From Acanthamoeba castellanii str. Neff (Eukaryota; Discosea; Longamoebia; Acanthamoebidae): 64,000 nt of DNA. Below the pieces are notes generated by a model. It had not been told where the DNA came from, did not search any database, and saw only the letters and a list, made by a program, of their open reading frames with translations. Positions 50,027 through 61,769 of the stretch are shown piece by piece. The translations under genes were made by a program, and so were the position numbers. Numbering within the stretch: the first letter of the stretch is position 1; each line of letters starts with the position of its first letter. Where the stretch lies: the NCBI RefSeq assembly GCF_000313135.1, contig NW_004457442.1:1945-65944 (forward strand), written 5' to 3'.

Positions 50027-51888
50027 ATGACCACTTCGGCCTCGTCCCACGTTGATCCGCTGGTGCTGGCATGTCAGCGCGACTCGTACACGCGTGAGCT
50101 CCAGACCCGTGTCAAGGCCCACCAACCCACAGAGGGAGGAGTGCTAGTGGAGTTCGAGGACTCCATCCTCTTCCCTGAAGGTGGCGGGCAGCCTTCGGAT
50201 GCCGGCACCGTACACCCCTCCCCGGTTTTTATTCTCTCACCGTTTAATCTTTGGAAAGATGGACTGAGTAGTGTTGCAGGTGGACGGAGTGCCAGTGGGA
50301 CAGGTGTTCCGGCATGCCGACGGACGAGTCCTGCACGCCCTGCCTTCCGTACCGGCCGACCCAAGCAAGGTGGTATTGAGCGTCGATTGGGGGCGCAGGT
50401 TCGACCACATGCAGCAGCACACTGGTGCCCGTCCCTACCTAACGTTCGCTTGCTCCTCTGATCTGTGATACCCACTCACATGCAATCATCACTTCAGCTC
50501 AGCACCTTATCTCTGCGTTGGCCATGTCCCGCTTCAACGCCGACACCGCCTCCTGGTCGTTGGGCAAGGAGCTGTGCACCATAGGTAGACACCTTCCGCT
50601 CCACACTACCTTGTCTTCAGGTCTCTAACTGTGTGTCGCGTGTGTCGCGTGTGTCACGTGTCGCGTGGGCAGACTTCAACGTCCCCAAGATCAGCCAGGA
50701 GGACCTCGGCCGCCTTGAAGAGCTTGTCAACGAGTATGAGCCACTTCAGTCGCTCCCGTGTGTTGGTGCACGCTCTGGCTGCTATTCTCTGATTGTAACG
50801 CGCACCTATACAGAGAGATCAGACAGGCAAAGCCGGTGCGATGCCACGAGGTGCGGACTGATGAGGACAAAGCAGCGTTGCCCGAAGCCGTGCGTTCTCG
50901 AGGCCTTCCCACCAATCTGGGCGTCATCCGGCTCATTGAGATTTCTGGGTGCGCGCATGTCCACACCACACCGGCACGAGAACCCTTAAACACGCATCGC
51001 TCCTCTTTTAATATGCGCGCTGATACAGAGTGGACATGAACACCTGTTGTGGCACGCACGTGAGCAATCTGAGCGAGCTGCAGATGATCAAGTTCGTTGG
51101 CACAGAGCCCAAGAAGGGCATGGTCCGCGTCTCCTTCCTCGCCGGAAACAGGGTATTTATATGGCCTCCTCTCACAACTATGCCCACATTGCTGCTGACT
51201 TCCTGGCGTGCACGCCAGTTGTCACGAGCCGTGTCGACCTGGAGCGAGCGCGAGAAGAAACTCAACATCACACTTCAGTGCGCAGCCACGGAGCACGTAG
51301 CCGCAGCCACCCGCATCAACAACGACATCAAAGCATGTGCGTGCTTCTCCTTTCATCTGCACTGCACCGCACCCGTTTCTTACATCGCCCTCATCACCAC
51401 CATCACCACCGGATTTTGTTGTGCCCATCAGTGACGCAGCAGAAGAGGAAGTTGATGAAGGACCTGGCGGTATTTGTCGGCCAGAGCGCCGTCAAGGAGG
51501 GGCACAAGCTAGTGGATGTGCATCGCGATGACGTGGACATGTCGTTCCTCCAGACCACGGCCAAGGCCGCCCAGGTGAGTGAGCCACCTCTTTCACTACA
51601 CTCTTCTTCGTTGAGGCAAGGCTAACTGTCCGATATTGTGCTGCAGGACGCTGCCAGAGCCGCCGCGAGCGAGCTGGTCCTGTTCTTGAGCTTCAGTGAA
51701 GGAGAGGGAGGTCAGTTCATCCTCCAGGGACCGCAGGCGCTGGTGGCCGAGACTGGGAAGCAGGTGGCCGAGCTGCTGCAGGGCAAGGGCGGCGGCCGTG
51801 GCAACACGTTTCAGGGTCGCGCCGGCTCCTTCAAGCGCCGCAACGAGGTGGTCGAACTCCTTCGCGCCCAGCTTCGCTCATCGTCATG
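50027..51888 (+). CDS. AARSD1: Alanyl-tRNA editing protein (AlaX/AARSD1)
   Basis: Hydrolyses Ser/Gly mischarged tRNA-Ala in trans. ATG 50027 (MTTSASSHVDPLVLACQRD). LVEFEDSILFPEGGGQPSD is the family signature. HMQQHTGQH, spanning an exon junction near 50,425/50,490, supplies the zinc-binding H-x3-H, and NTCCGTHVSNLSEL near 51,050 the C-x3-H. C-terminal exons include KLMKDLAVFVGQSAVK and a Gly-rich end RRNEVVELLRAQL. At least six short introns. It lies just downstream of the inverted 5S gene. Confidence 0.9.
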
Positions 51889-51997
51889 AACTGGTAAGGG
51901 TTCCACCAACACAGCGTCAGCCCAGTGCATTGGTGGGCACTTGTGGCTGTTGTTCTGTTATAAACCCAAGAACTTGCACACAACGCCGAGGGAAGGC

Positions 51998-53623
51998 TCA
52001 TTGCACAAGGCACTTGCTGGAACTAGCGGCCGCGGGGGCGGTCGCGCGGAGAGTCAGCGGCATCCCGTCGAGCACTGCCTTGGCGGGCACCCAGCATCGC
52101 CTCAGGTGCGCAGGGCCGAATACCGTGGTGTAGAGCATGTTCTCACTCCTGTGATGACCCTTCTCGAGGATGTTGTTGACCAGGATCATGAACGCCTCGT
52201 TCACTGCACGGTCATCACAAGCAACGCTTGCATTAAACGGAGATGCAAAGGGAGATCCACACACACATGTGTACCTCTAATGTCGTCGCGCGAGCTGACC
52301 GTAATCGACCCCAGAGCGCCTATCTGGGCCGCGAAGCTCGCTGCCTCCTCGCTGGTCACCTGCCACGCTTCTGCCGGCTGTTCACACTGGCACCCGACTA
52401 CCGGTGGGAGGCAAGGTTCGGACCAACGCAGCTGACGTGAGACATGTCGTCACAGGGCTGTTGTGACAACGAGTCTGTTGGGGCGTGGACGTACCAACGA
52501 TGACGCTCGGGATGTTGGCCTTTTGCACGTGTGCGACCCACTCCGGGAGTCTGTCGAACGATTCGCGTTTGGTGACGTCGTACACGAGCACCGCGCCGCA
52601 GGCTTCCTTGAGATAGACACGAACCATGTTGCCGAAGCGTTCTTGGTTGGCTATGTCCCACGCTGCACCACAGAGTCCGTGAGCCGTGTGCTGTTAGGGG
52701 TTAGATGGCCCGAAGCGCTGCAGAACGAGAGAGTCGCGTACTTTGCACGCGAACTACAGCGCCGTTGACGTCAAGCACGTTGAGCGCGAAGTCCACGCCG
52801 ATGGTGGTGGCCCGACGGCTCGTTTGGCCCGGGCCATGCCCTGCCCAATGTCGCACGAGCCGCGTTCTCTCGAATTCCGCGTGACCCACCACCACGACCT
52901 TCATGATGTGCTCTTGCGAGTCTTGTTGTGACTGCTGCTGCCTCACTATCTTCATGTTGTGCGGCTCAGGAGCTAGCGTCTCATACATCGCTGGTGTCGG
53001 GTCTCCTGGAGACCACAACACGTTGATAAGAAGAACTGAACGAGTGGGCATCAGCAGCAACGACGCACTTCCTTCACCTCGTAGCTCGCTTCGCTGCCGG
53101 GCGTAGTCTCCCATGCGCGGTCGTATCCAGGCCAGATAGTGCGCCTTGCACGGCTTCGTGCCGGAAGCGAACCACTCGGGGTCACAGAACCGACGCCACA
53201 GGCTGTCACTCCCGCTGGCTTGATCCAGCGACTGTGTCGTGTGCGGTGGTGCGTATGTGGTGGTGGTGGTGGTGCGTGCGTGTGCGTATCGGGCCGCTTT
53301 CCTGTTACGCCTCGCCTGCAACACTGCCTGCGAATGGTGGGGTGCGCCGCGTACTGTGCAGGTTCGGGCGACGGAGCAGAGGTCGAGCGGGTCAAGGAAA
53401 CCCAACGCGTAGAGAAGCACTTCCAACGGCAACCGTAGCAGCACGCACTCGCCGTCTGCAGGTGGCGACACGAACACGGAAAAGGAACTCTCTGGAGGGG
53501 GAGAAGAAGGAAATCGGGGGGGGGGGACAAAGAACGGAGAGCCGCCGCATTCCACGTACGAGGGATCGGGGCCAAACGGGTGCGATCTTCTACTTTATAG
53601 GAGGAGTCAAGGCTGGCAAACAT
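51998..53623 (-). CDS. F-box protein fused to a degenerate Rab-like GTPase domain
   Basis: Exon 1 starts at ATG 53623. The F-box is in exon 2 (LLRLPLEVLLYALGFLDPLD, then VARTC), followed by SLWRRFCDPEWF. A Rab-like domain begins MKVVVVGHAEFERTRLV, then GVDFALNVLDVNGAVVR, WDIANQERFGNMV and GAVLVYDVTKRESF. The P-loop lacks the GK(S/T) that binds phosphate, and WDTAGQ reads WDIANQ, so GTP binding is doubtful. The C-terminal exon (to 51998) lacks a prenylation Cys at its very end. Suggested role: an SCF-type adaptor using the pseudo-GTPase fold for substrate binding (inference). Confidence 0.7.
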
Positions 53624-53759
53624 GGCCAAGGTGCCCCCACTGGCCAGACGAACTGAGTTCAGCTTCGTTCTTTAGTTCTCCTCCTGTAGTGTAAAAAGGA
53701 GGTGAAAAATTAAAGTTATTCATCTTTTCCATCAGCTGAACAGCTTGCAGCGCAACAAC

Positions 53760-56248
53760 ATGCTGCAGGCGCTCTGGGGCCGTTCGAAGCCACAGGCCGC
53801 AACCTCAACAGAGAACGGTGGTGGACAAGACCAGGAAAGCGGGACGGTAATCGAAGAAGGCATTCAGGATGCTGAAATTGGAGATGCAGAGACCAGTGCG
53901 CAATCAAACCCTGTGAAGAGGAAACGAGAAGAAGCAAAAGAAAAGAAAGAGGAGGGAAACGATAACAAGCTGTTTCATGGAGAGAAGATTCAGGTGACAA
54001 ATGGCGTTCTGATCAAGAATGGAGTAAAATCGCAAGAGGGAGAGGAAGAAGATGACGCCCATCAGATGCCCATGCAGATTGCGGAGACCAGAGGACAAGG
54101 GCACAGCGGTGGGCTCGTGCCATACCAAGAGACGCCCTTCGGCATGCTACCGCCAGAGATGGTGCTCCAAATCTTCAGCTTCTTCCTCGACGATTTGCCC
54201 TTCCTCGTGCGCAGTATCGGGCTCACCTGCCGCCACTGGAACGACTTGGCTTCCTCCAACCCTCGTGCGCCCCTCAATCTCTGAGTCTTTGAGCTCTGCT
54301 CTTGTCTCCTTTATGTGCTGCTGAGCACTCAGCGCCCAAACAGCTTACCGGTTGAGTTGGCGTGGTGTATGTGCGTGTGCGTGTGCGTGTGTGGTGGTAC
54401 GTGTGCGTGGCTGGTGTCTGCACAGTGTGGAAGCGAGTGATGGAGCTGGGCCTCAGTGAAGTCCTGTCGTGGACCTCTGCGGACCCGATCGGCGTGGTTC
54501 CCAACACCAACGCGCCGCCAGACATCGAGGACAGTTCCTACAAAGACCTCTTCTGTAAATACCACGTCCGCATTCGCAGTGCGTTCCCCTATCCTCTTCT
54601 ATGTGCAATGCAGCATCGCGTCCCCTTCATGCTTTGCACAACAACAACAACAATAACAACACCAACAACAACCAACACACACCAACTGATTCCTTTTTCA
54701 ACGTTCATCGGATGTCAGACAACTGGGAGAACGGATCGTACTCCATAAAGGCCCTGACCGGGCACAAGGACTTTATTCGATGTGTACGGTTCGACAAGAC
54801 CCATCGGGCGGTGAGCAGCGGCGTGGATCGGATGGTGTGCGTGTGGGATCTGAAGACGGGCGAGTGCATCAAGACCATGAAGGGCCACACCGGTGGTACG
54901 TTACATTCTGCTAAAAGCCACCATTTGGTAAAGTAGTGTGTCGCGTGTCGCGTGTCATGTCGTGTGCTGCACACGCAATAACGGCCTGCTTTGCTTCAGA
55001 GGTGGACAGCGTGGACTTTCACGGTGACACCGTCATCAGCGGCTCTTTTGATTCGACGGTGAGGTTTTGGGATGTGAAAACGGGCGAGTGCACGAACGTG
55101 CTGAAAGAGGCGGGCTCCATTTTGATGGTACTGCCCACTGCCGTCACGACGCATCGCCATCTGGCCACTCCTCACTGACTCAGTGCTCATTGTCAACCCC
55201 CACAGTGGTGTGTGCACCTCTTCCCCGAGAGCAACAGAGTCCTTTGCCCAGGTTCCGTCGGTAATGACGACCTCTCATACCATTTTCTTGCCTTTTGAGA
55301 GAAGCGTCTGACGATTCTTGCCACTCTTTCAGCTTCGTTGGCGCTGTGGGACTCGGAAAAGAGGGAAGTGCTTCATCGATACACGAATCCCACGTCGGCC
55401 AACGTGATGGTGAGTTGAACACGCACACTGCTCTCCCCGTGTTTCTTACGCGTAAACTAACTGAGGGTCTTGTGCCGTCGCATTGGCCAGTCCATGTACG
55501 CGTGCGGACAAAGCGGACCGGTGGACCCGCTGCTGACCGGCTCGTCGGACAAGATCATTCGACTGTGGGACACCGAGACAGGGTTGTGCAAACTCGAGAT
55601 GTCGGGACACACAGACAGCATCTGGGCCGTGCACTACGACCAGGGCGCCGTTATCACCGCTTCATCCGATCGAACCGTCAAAAGTATACAACTCAACCCA
55701 CCAACCCAAGCAACTTTCGTGGCGCTCGGATGGCTAATGATCGACACACCATATGCGTGCGTGGCCCTCAGTGTGGGACATCAGGAGCGGTCAGTGCGTG
55801 GAGACGCTGAAAGGGCACTCGGGCACCGTGTTCTGTATGTGGGCCGATGGCGGTCACGTCGTGAGCGGCGACTCCAACGATTGGCTGTTCGTGTGGGAAC
55901 TCCGGCAGAGACGACGCTTGCAATCCTTCAAGGAACACGAAGGTGTCGTACCCACCAGCACCAACCACCCCACCACCCACTCATGCAGCGTAGGTGCTGA
56001 GACATCGCTCGCCCGTGGGCTCACACTTCGTGCCTGGTATCTCTTCTGTCAGGTGGTCTTCGGTCTGTCCAGAACGATTCGCACAAAATCGTCTCAGCGT
56101 CGTGGGACAAGGTAACGAGCGAGCTGCTCTCTTTCCTCTCTTCTCTGTTGTCCTGTGCGTTTCTGCTTTTCTTTGCTGATCTTGACCTTCTCACTCACTC
56201 CACCCTGTCCACGTGGTCCAGACGATCAAGGTTTGGTCGTTCGTGTGA
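53760..56248 (+). CDS. F-box / WD40-repeat protein
   Basis: ATG 53760 (MLQALWGRSKPQ). A charged N-terminus is followed by an F-box (LPPEMVLQIFSFFLDDLPFL, then LTCRHWNDLAS). About seven WD40 blades are spread over exons: LTGHKDFIRCVRFD, CVWDLKTGECIKTMKGH, VRFWDVKTGECTNV, ALWDSEKREVL, IIRLWDTETGLCKLEMSGH, VWDIRSGQCVETLKGH and ASWDKTIKVWSFV to the stop at 56248. Typical substrate receptor of SCF ubiquitin ligases. Introns are short, with GTACGT or GTATGT-like donors and YAG ends. Confidence 0.88.
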
Positions 56249-56562
56249 TGAAGGTCCGACCGAGAGAAGCTTTGGCGTGGCCCGTCGGCCCTTTTGGTGT
56301 AGAATTCCGATCAGTCGACAAAAAATGCAGATCGTGGACGCACCAAAAAGGCCCGAACGACACGGGAGAAAGAGAGAAGAGAGAGAAAGAACGGGCAAGG
56401 AGGAGCGGGACACAGGCGCTGCACAAGAAAAGAAAGAAAGGGAAGGACCCAATAAGGAGAGAAACCATATTATCTCTGAGATAGAAACAGTTGGGGTAGA
56501 GGAGGAAGAAGAGAGGGGAAGAATTCTACTCCATTTAATTTTTAACTAAAATTGAGGAGAAG

Positions 56563-58721
56563 ATGAAGGCGACAGCAGAACCGCCGATCGTGGGCGGATC
56601 GGGAGAGGAGGCCACCAAGTACATCTTTCGATTCAAGGTCGACCTGGGAGGGAAAAAGCGCCGACGAGGAGGCGACGCCCCCCAGGGGGTGGGTCCCCCT
56701 GCTTCATCCTCCGCCCCATCAACATCATCATCATCATCCACCCCTACTTCATCCTTGCCCACCCCTGCCCCGCCGGGTGGGATCGAGCAGTACCTGAGCA
56801 AGACCAGGATCAAGCTGCTGCGCGACAAGCAGATCGAAGAACGTAAGCAGCAGCAGGCGCAGCTCCAATCCATCCTCAAGCAGCACGAAGAACAGCTGGT
56901 CCAGCGCCAACCACCGCCCCCTTCATCTTCATCCTCCTCTCCTCCCTCTGCCGCCGCTACCCCAACGACCGATCGAGTGCAACCGGGCGACGGCAGCTCG
57001 CCAGGTGACCGCCAAGCACCGGCCAAGCCCGAGGCCTCCAGCGGCGGCGGCGGCGGTGGGTTCGACGTGGCGGCGTTTCTGAGTGAGGCCAACGCCGGGA
57101 CGGTCCACCCGCTGGGCGCGGGCCTGTTCCACAAGAAGCGGGCGCGAGGCGGGAGTAGTAGCAGCAGTGGCTCCACGCCCCCATCGAGATCGACGGGCAA
57201 GCGGGAGGCCAAGCGCTCGAGCGACGAGGAGGAAGTGGAGGACTACGATGACAATGATGACGACGACGAAGAAGAAACACGCGCAGTGCAGCCGCAGCCG
57301 CAGCGCAAGGCACTAAAGAACGAAAGCGACGGTAATGCACCAAAGAGCGGCGGAAAGAACGAAAACAAAGGAGGCAGAGCAGCGGGATGGCGGAGGGACG
57401 CGGAAGCGGCGGTGGCGGTGGCGGCAGAGGAGGAGGAGGGGATGCGGCGGAGCGTGAACGAGGTGGTGAAGCCCATCGGCGGCCGCCGCCTCGCCGCCAC
57501 CGCCCAGTTCTTTCCTCACACCCCGCCGCCCGGCCTGGGTGGAGGCCTCTCGTCCCCGACCTCCCTCTCCCCGGAGGCGGCGCCGTCGTTGGTCGCGCTG
57601 GCCCACAAGCCCTACATGACCGCGGCAGCGCACGCCAGCGGCGACTCCTCAATGGTGGTGCGTCGGCCCAAGCCACCACAAGCAGGCGCACAATCAGCAG
57701 CAGCAGCCGGCAGGGGCGAGGCCCAGCAAGCGGCGGTGCGGGGTGTGGTGCCTCTGCGCCAAGGCGGCCGCCACCTGAGCTTCGTTTACGAGGGACTGAG
57801 TACGGCGCCCTCCATCGTTTTCGTGCAGAGTTGCTCGTTTCCCTCATTCTCTGCTTTCGCTGCTCTGCGCTTGGCTTGCGGATCGATCCGTGATTGATTG
57901 ATTGATTGCTGCGCAGCTCTTGTGAGTATGTACGAGACCTACATATGGAACTATACACCGATGCACCCGTCCATCCTGCACGAGAGCAGCGTGCGCCGCA
58001 TTCTGTGCGGATCCGAGGAGGACACGGGCACTCCGCTGGCGCTGAGCGTCAACGTCGCCCTGGCTGCGGGTACCCCTTTTCTTACCATTCACACACTCGC
58101 ACCACTGCTGCGCCTGGCGGTCATCAATTCATTAATTCATTGACGTCTGTTTGTATGTCGCGCGCACTTGTGGTGCAGCTTCGTACTGGCTGGGCAATGC
58201 CAAGCGAGGAAACGAGTTCTATCGGGTGGCGCGGCATCACCTGGCCTATCTGTTCGACTCCTCGAGCTACGAGGTGGCCGAGGCCCTGGTCACTCTGGGC
58301 GTGCTCAGCTATGGGCAGGGCGACGTCAAGCGATTCGGGTACTTTGTGCACCTGGCGAGCACCATCTGCCAGCGGATCGGGGCCTACAACAGCGACATCT
58401 ACGCCAAATGCGTGATCGCCACCGCCCTTGATCCACTCTGTCCCCAGGAGGACAAGGCCAGCCTCCTGGCCGACTACAACCGCAAGGCACGCCGCTCCCC
58501 TTCGCTCGGGCGTGCGTGCATGCGTCCGATAGGGTGTTGTTCCTTTGCTCGATTAGATCGACTGATGGGTCAACTGGGACTGTGTGTGGTGCAGGCACCG
58601 GTGAGTCCGTATTACGATAGCACGCGGGCGATCTTCCCTGAGCACTCGGGCGACGTGGTCTTCAACGAGCGATCGCGGATGCTGTACAAGCGCTACATCA
58701 AGATACGCGATGCCGATCGGT

Positions 58722-58755
<34 letters not shown>

Positions 58756-60240
58756 ACGCACACACCGTGTCGGTGCGCATATGCTCAAGCACCTCGTCTC
58801 CACCTGCTGTACCTACCAGGCATCTGTCCGTATTTTGGCTGACGCTCAAGGAGTGGGAGCAAGCTGCCAAGGCTATCGAGCAGCACACCTGCACCAAGCC
58901 GCTCCCACAGGTGCGTGTGGCCCATGCATTGGCGGTAAGTGCGTTTGGGGCATCGCTCGCTCAACCTTACGTTCATACAATTCATCCAACGGACAGGCCT
59001 ACATGGACGAGGCTTCCCTCACGCGGTTCTTGAGAGCCCTGCTGCATTTGGAGGCGATGCTCGAAGCAGGTACGCGCCAACTCTCCCCCGTATCGCGTTG
59101 GCGTTGGGCTCGAGCTCTTACCTCACTTGCACCTCCTCAACTCGTCGTTGTGATTTGTATAGACTATCTCGGGGACGGCTTCCACGTGACCATGGTGCTG
59201 TACCGGCTGGCCGCCCGCGCTCAGTACCATCTCATGCGCGGAGACGAGGCCAAGGCGTGGTATTGGGTTTCTCAGTCCATCGAATCGGTACGGCCCTGCC
59301 CGGCTTCGCCCATCGTGCTGACGTCAGAGCGCACGCTCGCACTCATTCCTTACTTCCTCTGCCACAGCTGCAAAACGTTCACACGGTCCGGATCAGTCCC
59401 ACCACGCTCCCGGCCTACCAGACCCTCCTCGACGTCCTGGTCCACTTCAAACGGTACCGAGCCATTTGTCTCTTTCCGCTGCTCTACGCACACTCACGCG
59501 GTTAACATATGGCGCGCAAACAATATAGAGCGGATTTGGTGCGCAGCGTGGCGACGGTGGCGCGCGGATGGATCGACATCCATCCGGTGTGCCGCTCGGC
59601 GGTGGACCACTACCTGCAGCTCGCCGAGGCGGCCGCAGCGACGCCGCCGCCGGCCTCGAGGCCCACTCCTGCCGGACCCACCACCATTTCGACTACTTCT
59701 TCTCGGCGGTGCGATGCCTCTCCGGGTGCTGCTGGTGCTGGTGCTGTTCATGTGACTGCTCCCCGGGACTACCACCAGGCACTCGTAGGCCACTTCCCGA
59801 GCGACCGCTTCGTCTCTGTGACTGGGACTCGCCACCAGCAGCAGCTCTCCGCGGGCCTCCCCGCGACATCGGCACCACCACCAACCGCAACCGCAACCGC
59901 GACAGCGCCGGCGGTGGCGGCGACGACGAGCAGCTTCGTCGTGGGGCGAGCGTGGGGCGAGCCGGGCCGAGAGAGCGGCCAGGACATACCGCATGGGCAG
60001 GTCATTCCCCTCGAGGCGAGTGGTCGCGAGTCCTGGAGCGGCGTGGGACCCACGTCGTCGCTCGAGGCCAACAGCGACCTGCCGGTGCCGCCTACCGCCG
60101 CCGCTGCCATGGGCCAGCAGCACAGACCGGTCGAGGATTTCGACAGCGGCTGTCTCGTCGGCGGACAACGGAAGGACAACGGGCGGAGCAGCTTCGACTG
60201 GTCCCTCTTCCTGCAGGACCTCGAGGCCAACAACACGTGA
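56563..60240 (+). CDS. Fungal-type MHR transcription-factor-like protein without zinc cluster
   Basis: Exon 1 (ATG 56563) encodes a low-complexity region of about 400 residues with a coiled coil near residues 70-120 (KQIEERKQQQAQLQSILKQH). Later exons carry a middle homology region: MHPSILHESSVRRIL, SVNVALAAGASYWLGNAKRG, FYRVARHHLAYLFDSSSYEV, TLGVLSYGQGDVKRFGYF and HLASTICQRIGAYN, as in Zn2Cys6 fungal regulators. No C-x2-C-x6-C zinc cluster is seen in the N-terminus. The C-terminus is Pro/Thr/Ser-rich and ends at 60240. Probably a nuclear regulator; DNA binding unproven. Confidence 0.65.
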
Positions 60241-60357
60241 CCCGCACGATGGCTAATTGTAGAGTAGTTCTCGACTGCTTCGGGTGTGAAGTGGAGTGTG
60301 CATAGCGTGAACAGAACCTTGTTTTTGTTGTACATCATGTGCTTGCGTTGTTTGTAT

Positions 60358-61638
60358 TTATAACCAGTATCGCGGATACTTCATGTGCGGCGCTCGCGGG
60401 AGGTTGTTCCAGAGAAGGGCGACGCCCAACATGATGCTCACGCCGAACAGGGTGGTGAGCACGTAGTAGTAGCCGGCATCGTACACCGTGTCTCCTCCCG
60501 TCACTGCTATCAAAGCGGTGGCACCGGCTGGAGGGTGGGGCGTGGTGGTGAGCAGCATGAAGGCGATCGCCAGCGAGACGGCCAATGCGCACGAATACCT
60601 GCACGACAACAACAGATCAGCATTCTTTGGCGCTTTGGAGGCCACCAGTCACGCCAAACAGGGAGAAGTGCGTACCATTCGCTGCCCATGGCCTTGTAGC
60701 AGGTAACGCCCACGAGCGCAGCGATGCCGTGGCCGCCCAGCACGTTCTTGGGCTGGGCCAGCGGCGACTGCTGCGCGCCGTAAATCAGCACCGCCGTAGC
60801 ACCAAACGAACCTACCCACACGCATGCAGTCATCCACCCATATGTGTTAGTGGGCTGTCTCGGTTTGCCTGAGCTGAAGGTGAAGCAGATGAATGCAGCC
60901 AGGCACCGATGAGAAGTGGCTTATCGAGGTGACTGAACCCGTACTGCGTGACGATCGCAGCCACAGCAATACCCACAAACGAACCGACCCTGTGTGTGTG
61001 TTGTGTGTGCGTGTTGGAAACTGCGTGCCAGGTGCGTGTCGTGCGGTTCGCAAGCTTGAGAGGCGAGACTAGACGAGAGCGGGGACGCACCAGGAATAGA
61101 AGATGACGATGAGAGGCAAGGGGTAGTTCTGCTTGTGCTTGGACCTGTTCTTGCCGGTCTCCTCCAGCGCGGCGAGCTTCTTGGCGTAGGTCCATGGATT
61201 CCACTCCCATCTGTAGTCGAACTCCTTGTGCGTCGGGAACAGGCTGCGCAGGTAGAAGTATAGGAAGTGGCTCGTGAGGAAGGCCTTCGCTTTGGTGCGC
61301 GTAGAGCGAGATCGGGCTGTTTTGTGTTCCATCTTTGTTTGGCCCTGCTCTACATCAAAATCTGGGGTGCCGCTTCGGCTCGATTCCATCTCGAGGCCCT
61401 CTTCTGAGTCTGAGTTCTTCTCTTCTTCCAGCGACACGACCCCCTCGCCGACGTGTCCCCGCTCGCCCGCAATCTCTATCCTCAAATCGGCCGGCGCACT
61501 ACCATCATCGCCATCGAGCGTTATTTGTCCCTCACCCACGACTCCGCTCTCGCCGGCAATGCACACCCGCACCGGTGCATCCTCCTCCCCGCCATCTCTT
61601 CCGCCTTTGTGATGATGGTCATCGCCTTCTCGTTCCAT
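60358..61638 (-). CDS. HPP-family integral membrane protein
   Basis: ATG 61638. About 110 hydrophilic acidic residues, then DYRWEWNPWTY and a membrane domain: VGSFVGIAVAAIVTQYGFSH, VGSFGATAVLIYGAQQSPLA and QPKNVLGGHGIAALVGV. TTPHPPAGATALIA supplies the HPP signature and is followed by LWNNLPRAPHMKYPRYWL at the end. The HPP family includes chloroplast nitrite transporters, so a small-anion transporter is possible. Introns are short. Confidence 0.85.
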
Positions 61639-61769
61639 TTTTCCTTTTCCTTTCTATTTTCTCTCAGCTTTTACCGTGTTCCTGTTTGTGGAACATTGTC
61701 GACAATGTTGAGCATAACACTACATTCTGCTATCATCAACATGCGGTTGATGGTGGTGGTGGGCTGCAA

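Noticed and set aside
56957..57958. 333-codon minus-strand frame
   Set aside because: Antisense to the GC-rich low-complexity exon of the MHR protein; Arg/Pro/Ala-rich with no motif.
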